A stretch of 64,000 nucleotides of DNA from Tardiphaga sp052076105 (lineage in GTDB: Bacteria > Pseudomonadota > Alphaproteobacteria > Rhizobiales > Xanthobacteraceae): positions 3,162,001-3,226,000 of the forward strand of contig NZ_CP197245.1 in NCBI RefSeq assembly GCF_052076105.1, in the 5' to 3' direction. The notes under the pieces are model-generated. The model saw nothing but the letters and a program-made list of their open reading frames with translations. It had not been told where the DNA came from and searched no databases. The translations under genes were made by a program, and so were the position numbers. Within the stretch, counting starts at the first letter, position 1. Each line of letters starts with the position of its first letter. Positions 7,721-15,869 of this stretch are shown piece by piece.

Positions 7721-8446
7721 ATCGACCCCTTAGCCATTCTCATAAGAAAGTTCAAAGAACATTCCCGGTTAAGCCAGGAAGACCTTACCGAGATCCGCCG
7801 GCTTCCCATCGCTATCCGGGAACTGGACAGCAATGAAGATTTCATTCGGCAAGGTGACCGTCCGAAGGTGTCCGCGATAGTCGTTAGGGGGATGGTCGCC
7901 CGCTATCATCTTCTTTCGAATGGCGCGCGCCAGTATCTGTCATTCAGCCTCGCTGGCGATATGCCTGACTCACAGTGTCTTTTCATCGACCATATGGACC
8001 ACGCTGTATGCGCCATCGGTGGGGCAACCGTGGCCACGGTTCCTCACGTCGCTTTGCTCTCTCTGTTCGAAACAAGGCCCAAGGTGGGTGCTGCGATCTG
8101 GCGGGAGACGCTGATCGACGCTGCCATTTTCCGTGAAGCAATTACAAACAACAGCGCTCGATCTGCCACCGCGCGTATGGCGCATTTGTTCTGCGAGCTT
8201 TTCTATCGATCGCGCGCCTCCGGGCTTGCCCGTGAGAATACCTGCTTCGTTCCGGTCGGTCTCGTTCAGCTTGGCGAAGCGCTGGGCCTCTCGTTGGCAA
8301 CGGTGAATCGCTCTCTCGCCGACCTTCGCGATGAAGAGCTTGCAGATTTGAAGGGCGGACAGCTCACGGTCAAAAACTGGGCGAGACTGATGCAGCGCGC
8401 CGGGTTCAATCCGCGTTATCTGCATTTGCGGCGCGCACCGCTTTGA
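7721..8446 (+). CDS. Crp/Fnr-family regulator with no standard start codon
   Basis: Reading from 7721 gives 242 residues, a normal length for this family. The N-terminal cyclic-nucleotide-like sensor fold is intact from 'IRELDSNEDFIRQGDRP' through 'LSFSLAGDMPD', and the C-terminal helix-turn-helix is clear ('VQLGEALGLSLATVNRSLADL'). No cysteine cluster of the Fnr type is seen. The first in-frame ATG, GTG or TTG is the GTG at 7868, which would remove the first 49 residues including the start of the sensor barrel. The codon where a start is expected is ATC (7721), with GGAGG 5 nt before it. Either ATC initiates weakly or the gene has lost its start. It lies upstream of tspO, which it might regulate. 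Confidence 0.7.
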   Translation: MDPLAILIRKFKEHSRLSQEDLTEIRRLPIAIRELDSNEDFIRQGDRPKVSAIVVRGMVARYHLLSNGARQYLSFSLAGDMPDSQCLFIDHMDHAVCAIGGATVATVPHVALLSLFETRPKVGAAIWRETLIDAAIFREAITNNSARSATARMAHLFCELFYRSRASGLARENTCFVPVGLVQLGEALGLSLATVNRSLADLRDEELADLKGGQLTVKNWARLMQRAGFNPRYLHLRRAPL

Positions 8447-8484
8447 TGCATCGTATGTCACGATGAAACACCGTCCAGGTAAGC

Positions 8485-8967
8485 ATGATGGCATTAAGCT
8501 ACAGTTCGATCGCGGCTCTGGCTTGTTCGATGGCGATCTGTTTTACCGTTGCTTTTATCGGTGCACGGGTCACGACGCCTGAAATTCCGACCTGGTACGC
8601 AAGTTTGGCGAAGCCGTCCTGGACGCCGCCGCGCATCGCCTTTCCTGTCGTCTGGCCAATTCTATATTTTCTGATGGCATTGGCGGCATGGATGCTGTGG
8701 GAAGCGCCTTCGTCGCCGTATCGAAATGCGGCTCTCGTGGCATTCGCCGTGCAGCTTTCCCTGAACGCGGTCTGGTCGCCGATCTTCTTCGGTCGTCACG
8801 ACGTCCGCTCTGGCATGATCGTGATTTCGGCACTGGTCGTTGCGATAGGAATTACGATTCTTATCGCGCTTCATGTCGACCGGACTGCCGCCGTATTGCT
8901 CGTGCCCTATTTCGCCTGGATACTATTTGCGACGGCGCTTAACGCGCGCATTGTCGCTCTCAATTGA
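8485..8967 (+). CDS. tspO: TspO/MBR-family membrane protein
   Basis: A 160-residue integral membrane protein with five hydrophobic segments, the family's normal layout. Characteristic residues are 'WYASLAKPSWTPP' after helix 1, 'VVWPILYFLMALAAW' in helix 2 and 'LNAVWSPIFFG' in helix 3. TspO proteins bind porphyrins and related tetrapyrroles and affect stress and photosynthetic gene expression in alphaproteobacteria. The tandem ATGs at 8485 and 8488 both follow a weak AGG. The Crp-type gene lies 38 bp upstream. Confidence 0.88.
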   Translation: MMALSYSSIAALACSMAICFTVAFIGARVTTPEIPTWYASLAKPSWTPPRIAFPVVWPILYFLMALAAWMLWEAPSSPYRNAALVAFAVQLSLNAVWSPIFFGRHDVRSGMIVISALVVAIGITILIALHVDRTAAVLLVPYFAWILFATALNARIVALN

Positions 8968-9146
8968 CGGCCGAAATGACGACTGCTGCGTCACCTTCTC
9001 TGCAGTCGGACGCGGCTGCGCTGGTCGCTTTGAGCGATGTTCCGCCGTACCGGCCGCTTCCAGCCCCCTGCCTTGGAGGGCTTGCAGCCCGAAACGCCTG
9101 CTGAAACATTTTCGCGTCGCCGGAGTCTTAGTTGTGGAGGGCGACA

Positions 9147-9305
9147 ATGGACAACCGGCGCAACAATGTCAGAGATCTACGGAACAAGGTGGCCAAGTAT
9201 CGCGCTCTGGCGCGCGGGGTCACTGACGTAGAAACCCAACGTCAGATATTGCAGCTCACCGACGAGCTGGAACAACAAGCGCGTGACATTGAGCGAGGGA
9301 AATAA
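9147..9305 (+). CDS. Small conserved helical protein
   Basis: A 52-residue protein with a strong GGAGGG ribosome-binding site. It is entirely helical and charged, with the pattern 'KVAKYRALARGVTD' then 'RQILQLTDELEQQARDIE', giving two short amphipathic helices. Small proteins with this layout are common in Bradyrhizobium. Role unknown. Confidence 0.5.
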   Translation: MDNRRNNVRDLRNKVAKYRALARGVTDVETQRQILQLTDELEQQARDIERGK

Positions 9306-9454
9306 CGGCGTAGCAGCGTTAGCGCGCGGATGACGTCTGCAAAGCCCCCGCTGATGCAGGGGCCTTACATTCTGTGGGAGGATTACTTATGCCCGACAAG
9401 TCGCCGCAGGGATTCATGTTCCAGCGGCGCGACGTCAGGCAAAGGAGGTCCCGA

Positions 9455-9658
9455 TCAGCCAACCCGGAGGTTTTCCGCCGACGTCTTGCCACGGTTGGCC
9501 ACCTCCTCGAAACTGACCTTGGCCCCCTCATTCAAAGTGCTCAGTCCCGCCTTCTCGACAGCCGAAATGTGAACAAAGACGTCTTTGCTGCCATCGTCCG
9601 GCTGGATAAAGCCAAAGCCCTTCGTCGCGTTGAACCATTTTACTACGCCAGTCGCCAC
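9455..9658 (-). CDS. Cold-shock domain protein (CspA family)
   Basis: A 67-residue single cold-shock domain. The RNP1 motif (Lys-Gly-Phe-Gly-Phe-Ile) and RNP2 motif (Val-Phe-Val-His-Ile) are both intact, so it should bind single-stranded nucleic acid and act as an RNA chaperone. I placed the start at the GTG at 9658, which gives the usual 'VATGVVKWFN' beginning and has GGAG 8 nt upstream; an upstream ATG at 9688 would add ten residues not seen in the family. It lies within the island on the opposite strand to its neighbours. Confidence 0.88.
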   Translation of the reverse strand: MATGVVKWFNATKGFGFIQPDDGSKDVFVHISAVEKAGLSTLNEGAKVSFEEVANRGKTSAENLRVG

Positions 9659-9891
9659 TTCAGTTCTCCCGGTTGTCTCTGGAAACACAGCAGCGCTCTA
9701 TTCCGCGACGAGTCAATCGAGCAAACCTTGTTTCTCCCAACGCGATACAGGAACCGCTATCGGAACAAACGGTCGACAGCCATCCGTCCGCACTGCCGCG
9801 GTGCGACAGCGGCTTTAGGCAACATAAACTCCGGGAAGCCCAACTGACGTGCTATTGTCATCGAAGCCCAGTGCGGGCGGAGGACGAAACC

Positions 9892-10023
9892 ATGCCCAAA
9901 GGCGAACAACGAAACAACCGCGAAGCAAAGAAGCCCAAGAAGGACAAGGCCAAGACGATCGCAGCAGCTCCGACGACGAAGGGTCTGATGCACCCCGAAG
10001 CGGAGAAGCCCAGAAAGAAATAG
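9892..10023 (+). CDS. Small lysine-rich protein
   Basis: A 43-residue, strongly basic protein (many Lys, Arg and Glu) with a GGAGGA ribosome-binding site 4-9 nt before the ATG. The start 'MPKGEQRNNREAKKPKK' looks familiar from small proteins of rhizobia. Likely unstructured; possibly nucleic-acid associated. Function unknown. Confidence 0.5.
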   Translation: MPKGEQRNNREAKKPKKDKAKTIAAAPTTKGLMHPEAEKPRKK

Positions 10024-10377
10024 TCCAACAAGGCGCCTCGCTAGCAGAGCTGCGTGAGGTCATGTCAGAGCGTCGGAAGATCATTATCTATCCGGGATCA
10101 GCTTGTGCGCCCGGTGTGACTGGCCCTCTTCTCGGCTCTTCTTGGGCTTGATGCCATCGCTATTCAGTCGCGCTAAATCACCCCCGGTCAGAACGCGCTG
10201 TAATCTGCGTGACGCCAAGCCTTAGGACTCGAAGCCTTGGGTTGAACGGAGCCAAATGTTGCGCGATCTCAACTTGAGCGGGGGTCTCGATGTCAGAGCT
10301 GGAATTTAGTGCCGTGAACGACCTTCAACACACGCACGTCAGCTCAATTTCTTCGACCACGGACAGGATATGAAGCG
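10024..10377. other. Gap with no convincing gene
   Basis: No frame here has both a start signal and protein-like composition. A 27-codon ATG frame at 10289-10372 follows GGGGG but is too short to support. I see no hairpin with a T-run and no tRNA-like fold. Confidence 0.4.
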
Positions 10378-10611
10378 TTGAATTGGCAACCCATAAACAC
10401 CGCACCAATGGACGGAACTCCTATATTCCTGGCTGGCGGCTACGATGACAATTCGGATCATGCCATGGAATCCGAGGCAGAGAAAATGCGAACTGCCTGC
10501 CGCGCATGGTGGAACGACGGCGACTGGATTATTACCCTGGCTGAAGCAGGATGCGTCAACGTCACCCGAATTGACCCCACGCACTGGGCGCCGATTGAAG
10601 AACCGCGCTAA
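10378..10611 (+). CDS. DUF551-like small phage protein
   Basis: A 77-residue protein beginning at a TTG with AGGA upstream. It has the layout of DUF551-type proteins common in phages and islands: 'NWQPINTAPMDGTPIFL' at the start, a Trp-Trp pair in the middle and 'PTHWAPIEEP' at the end. The function of that family is unknown. The match is by recognised pattern only. Confidence 0.6.
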   Translation: MNWQPINTAPMDGTPIFLAGGYDDNSDHAMESEAEKMRTACRAWWNDGDWIITLAEAGCVNVTRIDPTHWAPIEEPR

Positions 10612-10870
10612 CCCGGCAAGATCGGATTGCCTTGGGGGCAGCACCGCGTCGCGGCACTTCTAAAAATCAGTAGAACAGAGGCTCAGAGTAAAATCCCGCT
10701 GCCAGGACCTCGAAAAGCGCCGCGTTTCCATCATGCCGAGCCTTCCATCGCGTACTACTAAACCCACTGTTGAACAGGTCACCAGTGTCGTGCACCTGTC
10801 TTCGGCCACATATCCGTGCCCGGATTGACGTCCTTGATTGTCCGCCATCCATCCTGCGAGGCTAAACACG

Positions 10871-11875
10871 ATGCGCGTCGCAATGTTGGCACCTATATCC
10901 TGGCGAACACCTCCCCGGCACTACGGCCCGTGGGAGCTCGCGACGAGCTGACTCACGGAGGCGCTGCTTGTGCGGGGAGTTGACGTCACACTGTTTGCCA
11001 CGAAGGACAGTTTGACGTCGGGACATCTCGCCGGTGTCGTCCCAGCACCGTACTCTGAAAACTCGTCGCTCGATGCCAAGGCGTGGGAACTCCTGCATGT
11101 CGCGAATGTCTTTGAGCGTGCCGGCGAATTCGACATCATCCACAATCAGGCAGATTTCGTACCGCTGGGCTTCTCTCGCCTTGTCGACACGCCAGTGGTC
11201 ACAACCATTCACGGCTTTTCATCAGCCCGTATCATTCCGGTTTTCAAGGAATACGAAGATCGCGTCCATTACGTCGCAATCAGCGATGCCAATCGCCATC
11301 CCGACCTGCGCTATGCGGCAACGATCCATCACGGCATTCCGATCGACGCGTTTCCTTTCGATCCGCGTGGCAGCGATGATCTTCTATTCTTCGGTCGCAT
11401 TCATCCCGATAAAGGGGCTGCGGAAGCGATAGCAACTGCCGAAGCGGTTGGCCGCCACCTCATCATGGCCGGTATCGTTCAGGATGCGGACTATCACCAA
11501 CGTCATGTGGCACCAGCACTGGGGCGGTCCGCGACTTATCTCGGTCCGGTCGGAGGTCTGGAGCGGACTCGTGTTCTGGGGTCCGCGCGGGCATTGCTTC
11601 ACTTGATCAATTTCGACGAACCATTCGGGTTATCAGTTGTCGAGGCGCTTGCCTGCGGAACACCCGTGATCGCGTGCAACCGCGGATCGATGCCCGAATT
11701 GATCACAGATGGCGTAACAGGTTTCCTGGTCAATAGTGCCATCGAAGCCGCCCAAGCAGTTGAGCGCATTGACGAACTGGATAGACGCGCCTGCCGGGCG
11801 GCTGTTTCCGAGCAGTTTACCGTCGATAGAATGGCAGATCGCTACTTGGCTCTGTACCGATCTATCCTGGGGTAA
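10871..11875 (+). pseudogene. GT4 glycosyltransferase with in-frame stop
   Basis: The natural start is the ATG at 10871, which follows GAGG, and the first 26 codons give the GT4 family N-terminus ('MRVAMLAPISW' and 'RHYGPWE'). Codon 27 is TGA (10949-10951); the same frame then continues without interruption for about 300 codons. The remainder carries the GT-B hallmarks: a donor-domain 'LLFFGRIHPDKG', and 'EPFGLSVVEALACGTPVIA' with its Glu-x7-Glu motif. A GTG at 10970 could restart translation but would lack the first beta strand and glycine loop of the acceptor domain. I call it a pseudogene by nonsense mutation. Its stop is fused to a recombinase fragment. Confidence 0.8.
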
Positions 11876-12150
11876 CCGACAGCAAACAGGCCAACCGGCC
11901 GCTGATCGAGAAACTGACGCACGAAGATGCCGCGGGCGTACCCAAGGAGGTCTGGAATGCCCGGGCCCGTCATGGCGGCGGCACCGAAGCGCGGGCCTCA
12001 GGCGCCTCGATTGAGGACACCACGGATCACATGCAGAAGTCCGACATGGAAGGCACCAGGCGCGATTACATCGCCGGGAATGTCGAAACTACGCGGCGCG
12101 TGGCGCGGAGTCGGGTGGCGGTGAGGAAGAAGACGGATGGAACGGCGTGA
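11873..12150 (+). pseudogene. Recombinase C-terminal fragment, second copy
   Basis: The frame beginning in the last codon of the glycosyltransferase encodes about 90 residues. Its last 70 match the C-terminal domain of the recombinase at 5899-7206 closely ('GVPKEVWNARARHGGG', 'DTTDHMQKSDMEGTRRDY'), including the Tyr nucleophile and the Lys in place of the third-box His. The first 20 residues ('VTDSKQANRPLIEKL') fit the preceding part of the domain, but a stretch before 'DAAGVP' is missing, so there is an internal deletion too. The rest of the gene was lost or replaced by the glycosyltransferase. This is the scar of an older insertion or of recombination between two integrases. Confidence 0.85.
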
Positions 12151-12162
12151 CGCAGCCCCCCT

Positions 12163-12327
12163 TCAATGCGCCCCGACAACCTCCACAAGCGCGCTGGGCA
12201 GCACCTGCGGCGCGGCCTTGGCCCAGCGGATCGCTTCGGTTGGATTGCCCGTCATCAAATCAAAGTGCCACACCTGCGGTTCTTTACCTGGCACTGGGGT
12301 CGTCACGCGAATCTTAGTCGTCTTCAT
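12163..12327 (-). CDS. Small hypothetical protein
   Basis: A 54-residue frame opposite to its neighbours. The sequence 'KTTKIRVTTPVPGKEPQVW' then 'GNPTEAIRWAKAAPQVLP' looks protein-like, with beta strands followed by a helix. A GGGAA element lies upstream of the ATG. It ends 13 bp from the recombinase remnant's stop. Function unknown. Confidence 0.45.
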   Translation of the reverse strand: MKTTKIRVTTPVPGKEPQVWHFDLMTGNPTEAIRWAKAAPQVLPSALVEVVGAH

Positions 12328-12572
12328 CTCTGTTCCCGAATCTTGTGGACAGAGAGAGTTTACACTTGCAACGGCCCCGCGCCAAAGAAGTGTTTGGTGC
12401 TGGCCTGTTTCCGGCCTCAGCGCCTAGTTTGAAAACGACAGCACCCTGATTTTCCTTGTGCTCGCTACCGAACACTTCTGAAGCGTGGCAGTTAGTTAGC
12501 ATCGCCGCCTTGCCATGGCCTCTATCGGTGATGAGATCGTTCGCGGTCCCGCCTGTACGGGAAAACCGCGCG

Positions 12573-12734
12573 ATGTGCGAAAAGTGTGACGATCTCGACG
12601 CCAAGATACTCCATTATAAAGGACTTGCTGCGGACACCGTGGACCGTCTGACTCGCCTGACAATTGAGTTCCTTATCGAGGACCTCTTGAGGGACAAGGC
12701 AGAGATGCACCCGTCGGTACCACCAAAAGAATGA
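12573..12734 (+). CDS. Small Cys-x2-Cys protein
   Basis: A 53-residue protein starting 'MCEKCDDLDAKI', with one Cys-Glu-Lys-Cys pair followed by two helices. Proteins with this start are frequent in rhizobial islands. The frame is open further upstream, but this ATG gives the familiar N-terminus. A short GC-rich dyad with a TTTCG tail follows at about 12733-12756 and may be its terminator. Confidence 0.45.
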   Translation: MCEKCDDLDAKILHYKGLAADTVDRLTRLTIEFLIEDLLRDKAEMHPSVPPKE

Positions 12735-12974
12735 GGCGCCTGGGCGGCCTCTTTCGTCTTGAGGAAGCGTTTCATCGCATTTGATAGCATTTATCAGCGC
12801 GTCTGCATCCTCCTGCGTGGTTAGGTCGAATGCTCCATCGATCCTTCCGGGGCCAAACGCGATACTGAATGGCTCGTTAGGTGGCGAAATTGGCGCTGCA
12901 CGCTGGAATACGTCTGCCAATGGCCCGCTACCAGCGCGCCTCACAATCAGCACGTTTGAATGATGTAATAGAGA

Positions 12975-13349
12975 ATGCAAAATTTGAAGCAACGCTCGAT
13001 CGGCGGAAGGCGGCTTGGTGCTGGCCGCACGTCCATCGGAAACGACCCTGTCCGCACCTTTCGTCTATCGAACAAGATCATTCAAAATGTCGATGCTTGG
13101 GCCACGTCCAAAAGAACATCTCGTTCTGATGCGATCCGCCAATTGATCGAGTTGGGGCTGACATTGACAGCTTCGCGAAACAACAGTTCCAGCCAGCGGG
13201 ATCGGGCCAGCCAGATGGCGGGAACCCAACTGGATAGTCAGGCCGACCTGACGGCCAGCGCGGGTGATCAAGCGAGCAGAAAGGAACGACTACTCAAAGG
13301 ACCGGAAGAATTTCGCACGGCACGCCGAGATCGGAAGTCAGCCTCCTGA
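12975..13349 (+). CDS. Ribbon-helix-helix DNA-binding protein
   Basis: A 124-residue protein. Residues about 25-62 form a ribbon-helix-helix: the strand 'VRTFRLS', helix 1 'IIQNVDAWATSK' and helix 2 'SRSDAIRQLIELGL'. Such proteins repress toxin-antitoxin, conjugation or phage genes as dimers. The tail is Ser/Gln/Arg-rich and probably disordered. No toxin gene is visible next to it. The N-terminal 'GRRLGAGR' loop may contact DNA. It is the last gene before the tRNA-Tyr. Confidence 0.65.
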   Translation: MQNLKQRSIGGRRLGAGRTSIGNDPVRTFRLSNKIIQNVDAWATSKRTSRSDAIRQLIELGLTLTASRNNSSSQRDRASQMAGTQLDSQADLTASAGDQASRKERLLKGPEEFRTARRDRKSAS

Positions 13350-13882
13350 GCGCTCTTTCCGTCAGGAAGGGTACTGGCCTGTTCCCAATGGTAGAAACGG
13401 TCTTGAGGTAGTCGCACGATCGGCATCCCTCTCTTCGCGAAGGCCGCCTCCGTGGGCGGCTTCTTTCGTAATTCGGCGAACCTGACCAACCTGCGAAAGG
13501 TGCGAGCAGTTGCCCCCGCACCGTTCGCTACGCGGCACGTCTCCGAACCGCCCCAAGGTCTCGGGAAGGCACTTAACTTGGCAAGAGGCTGCCCAGTGTC
13601 TCGGCCGAGCAGCCTCTCTATCGGATACCGGGTCCCCAAGGACGCCCAGTGCCACCGCATGGCCGCAAGCTGTGCCCGGACAGTTGACAGAAGGTTAACG
13701 ATTTTATTCAAATTCGCGGGCCACATCGCCGAAGCGCGGGCGCGTCACTGACTTGGGGCTGCAACACCTTGCAGCGCCCCAGGCAACAGAACAAACACCG
13801 AAAACGGAATTGCTTACAGGATTGCTTACGAATTGCTTACAAGCTCGCCCCCCTCAGGGGAAATTCGCGAGCGAAATGAAGA
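13350..13882. other. Island end without a supported gene
   Basis: This 533-bp stretch between the ribbon-helix-helix gene and tRNA-Tyr has no convincing gene. It holds a GC-rich dyad followed by TTCTTTCG at about 13440-13470, which could terminate the upstream gene. It also has an inverted repeat around 13755-13780 without a T-run, and three copies of ATTGCTTAC at 13809-13840. Confidence 0.5.
13809..13840. repeat. Triple ATTGCTTAC direct repeat (possible arm-type sites)
   Basis: ATTGCTTAC occurs three times, at 13809, 13821 and 13832, spaced 12 and 11 bp apart, about one helical turn. It lies about 45 bp from the 3' end of tRNA-Tyr, inside the presumed island. Phage integrases bind short direct repeats (arm sites) flanking the crossover point, and the position suits that role. 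The repeats are observed; the function is inferred. Confidence 0.5.
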
Positions 13883-13968
13883 TGGTGGGGGAAGAAGGAC
13901 TCGAACCTTCGAAGTCATAAGACGGCTGATTTACAGTCAGCTCCCTTTGCCACTCGGGACACTCCCCC
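13883..13968 (-). tRNA. tRNA-Tyr (anticodon GTA)
   Basis: The minus strand folds as an 86-nt class II tRNA. It has an acceptor stem beginning GGGGGAG, a long variable arm, the anticodon loop CTGTAAA with GTA, a T-loop GTTCGAGTC, and an encoded CCA. The 3' end points into the island, as expected for an integration target. Core translation gene. Confidence 0.95.
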
Positions 13969-14215
13969 GCCTGACGCCATCGGACCCAAGCCCCAATCGG
14001 AGCTAAGCCCAACACGGCAGTCCCACCAAATCAGTGGCTGGACGGCCATGGATGACGTTAAAACGCGCGCCCGTAAACGGGCTCCCGGTTGGCGCGTTTA
14101 TGACGGAAGCGATGGGGCAAAGTCAACCGACCCGGGCAGGATTATCCGCCCTTCCGGAACCTCTTTCCGGAGCCCCAAATTGCCATTATTCGGCCCCCGT
14201 GAGACAAGCCGTGCC

Positions 14216-15091
14216 ATGAGTGATCGAGAGCGAAAACAGCGATTCCAGCGCGGCCCCGACAAGGGGCGCGATGGCCATGGCGGCCCAGGCCGGGACAAAA
14301 CCCGGGATAAATCCCGCGATCAGGCCCGGGATCATGGACGGCGCCCGCCCCGCCGGGGCCGGGAATCGGGCGGCGACGGCCCGGCCATCCTCTATGGCTG
14401 GCATACCGTCACCATGGCGCTGGCCAATCCGCAGCGGGTCATTCGCAAGCTGATTCTGACCGAAAACGCCGCCCGGCGCCTCGCCGAGGAGAAGATCGAT
14501 ACCCGCGTGGCGCCGATCCTGGTCCGTCCGGACGAGATCGACCGCCGGCTGGGGCCCGACGCCGTGCATCAGGGCCTCCTGGCCGAGGTCGAGCCGCTGG
14601 AATCGCCGGATCTGGACACCCTGCCCCAGAACGGCATTGTGCTCGTGCTCGACCAGATCACCGATCCGCATAATGTCGGCGCCATCCTGCGCTCGGCCGC
14701 AGCCTTTGCCGTCAAGGCGATCATCACCACGGCGCGGCACAGCCCGGAAGCCACGGGCGTCCTCGCGAAATCCGCCTCGGGCGCGCTGGAACTGGTGCCG
14801 ATGATCACGGTGCCAAATCTGGCGCGGGCGCTGAACGAATTGAACGATCTCGGTTTCATGACCGTCGGTCTTGACAGCGAGGGCAGCGAAAACATCAGCG
14901 CGATCCCGCTGCAACAGCCGCTGGCGCTGGTGCTCGGCGCCGAAGGCAGCGGCTTGCGACGGCTGACGCGGGAGACCTGCAGCGTGGTCGCGCGGCTCGA
15001 CATGCCCGGCGAGATCAAGAGCCTCAACGTGTCCAATGCCGCCGTGCTTGCGCTCTATGTCGGCGCCAGCAAGCTCGGCCTGATGGGCTAG
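14216..15091 (+). CDS. rlmB: 23S rRNA (guanosine-2'-O) methyltransferase, TrmH/SpoU family
   Basis: A 291-residue SPOUT methyltransferase. The first 65 residues are a charged Arg/Asp/Gly-rich extension often seen in alphaproteobacteria. Next comes the substrate-binding domain ('LYGWHTVTMALANP' to about residue 150), then the knotted SPOUT domain with its three motifs: 'DQITDPHNVGAILRSA', 'LVLGAEGSGLRR' and 'IKSLNVSNAAVLALY'. RlmB methylates G2251 of 23S rRNA; assignment among close SpoU paralogues is by overall similarity. The frame is open from 14048, but the ATG at 14216 gives the usual start. It lies just past the tRNA-Tyr and is read away from it, and it ends at a strong hairpin terminator. 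Confidence 0.88.
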   Translation: MSDRERKQRFQRGPDKGRDGHGGPGRDKTRDKSRDQARDHGRRPPRRGRESGGDGPAILYGWHTVTMALANPQRVIRKLILTENAARRLAEEKIDTRVAPILVRPDEIDRRLGPDAVHQGLLAEVEPLESPDLDTLPQNGIVLVLDQITDPHNVGAILRSAAAFAVKAIITTARHSPEATGVLAKSASGALELVPMITVPNLARALNELNDLGFMTVGLDSEGSENISAIPLQQPLALVLGAEGSGLRRLTRETCSVVARLDMPGEIKSLNVSNAAVLALYVGASKLGLMG

Positions 15092-15117
15092 ATCCGCAGG
15101 CCAACACGACAGGCAAT

Positions 15118-15155
15118 AAAAAAGCCCGCGTGCATCGCTGCACGCGGGCGTTTTT
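15118..15155. terminator. Bidirectional terminator
   Basis: An 11-bp perfect stem, GCCCGCGTGCA with its complement and a TCGC loop, flanked by AAAAAA on the left and GTTTTT on the right. It serves rlmB from the left and the convergent Tyr/Gly-rich secreted protein gene from the right. Confidence 0.92.
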
Positions 15156-15169
15156 ACGATCGGATCGGA

Positions 15170-15820
15170 TCAATGCATGTAGCGCTGCGGGCGCTGCTGC
15201 TGGTGATAGCCACGCGGGGCTGCAGCGCGCGGCGCATATGTCATCTTCGGCGCGCCGTAACGATGCGCCTGATGATAACCGGTGTGCGACACGTAGCTGC
15301 GCTGTGCGTAACCGTAACCAACCCGCGGCCGCATGCCGTAGCCGTAACGATAGCTCGGACGCGCACGATAGTAGCTGCGCGACGGATAGCTGGTGATCGC
15401 CGGCCCGCGATAGGCCGGACCGTAGGAGTAGTTCACCGGATTGGCGTAGGGGCCGCCGTCGTAGCCGCGACGATAGCCGTAACCGTAGCCATAACCATTA
15501 CCGTAGCCGCGCCAGCCGATCGCGGTCTCCTGATAGGTCGGCACCGGCGCGAACATGCCCGGGCCGCTGAAGGTCGGGCCCTGGTTGGCGTAATAATACT
15601 GACGGGTCACCGGGGTCGGATCGGGCAGCCGCTCATAGGCGGCAACACCGGCATAGCCGTAACCCACGCCATAGCCGCAGGGGCTGACATAGGCCTGACC
15701 GCAGGGCGAGCAGCCGCTCGCGGCGAACAGGCCGCCGCCGCAGGCCATGGCAGGCGCAGCGCCGGCAGTGGCGGTGACAACGGCAAATGCCGCAACCCAT
15801 TTTGAAATCACGTTACGCAT
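15170..15820 (-). CDS. Secreted Tyr/Gly-rich protein
   Basis: A 216-residue protein with a signal peptide (basic start, hydrophobic core, cleavage after Ala-Met-Ala near residue 26). The mature part is low-complexity: many Gly-Tyr, Arg-Tyr and Tyr-Gly repeats, and a Cys-rich patch just after cleavage. Such proteins are common in Bradyrhizobiaceae and likely sit in the periplasm or outer envelope. No function is known. The ATG at 15820 was chosen because it gives the signal peptide; the frame is open to 16105. It is convergent with rlmB and shares its terminator. Confidence 0.75.
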   Translation of the reverse strand: MRNVISKWVAAFAVVTATAGAAPAMACGGGLFAASGCSPCGQAYVSPCGYGVGYGYAGVAAYERLPDPTPVTRQYYYANQGPTFSGPGMFAPVPTYQETAIGWRGYGNGYGYGYGYRRGYDGGPYANPVNYSYGPAYRGPAITSYPSRSYYRARPSYRYGYGMRPRVGYGYAQRSYVSHTGYHQAHRYGAPKMTYAPRAAAPRGYHQQQRPQRYMH

Positions 15821-15869
15821 GAATACTCTCTCCTGTCGGTGTCTTTTTTCGTTGTTGGTGATTGATCGG

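Larger units (their letters stand above)
1..13882. mobile_element. Phage-derived genomic island next to tRNA-Tyr
   Basis: This stretch ends at the 3' end of a leftward tRNA-Tyr gene, a classic integration site. It contains a phage-type repressor / Cro / antirepressor module, a tyrosine recombinase gene, a second recombinase fragment, many small unknown genes and a glycosyltransferase broken by a stop codon. The other end lies outside the window, and I see no second copy of the tRNA-Tyr 3' end here, so the left boundary is unknown. No capsid, tail or terminase genes are visible, so this is either one end of a larger prophage or a decayed satellite or island. The recombinase is not adjacent to the tRNA, which suggests rearrangement or stacking of two insertions. 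The boundary is inference; the gene content is read directly. Confidence 0.6.

Noticed and set aside
9394..9847. A plus-strand frame with GGAGG before its ATG, opposite the cold-shock gene
   Set aside because: It lies antisense to the intact cold-shock gene for most of its length and has no protein-like pattern of its own.
13452..13751. A 99-codon frame before tRNA-Tyr
   Set aside because: It starts inside a terminator-like dyad, has no ribosome-binding site and no recognisable protein pattern.
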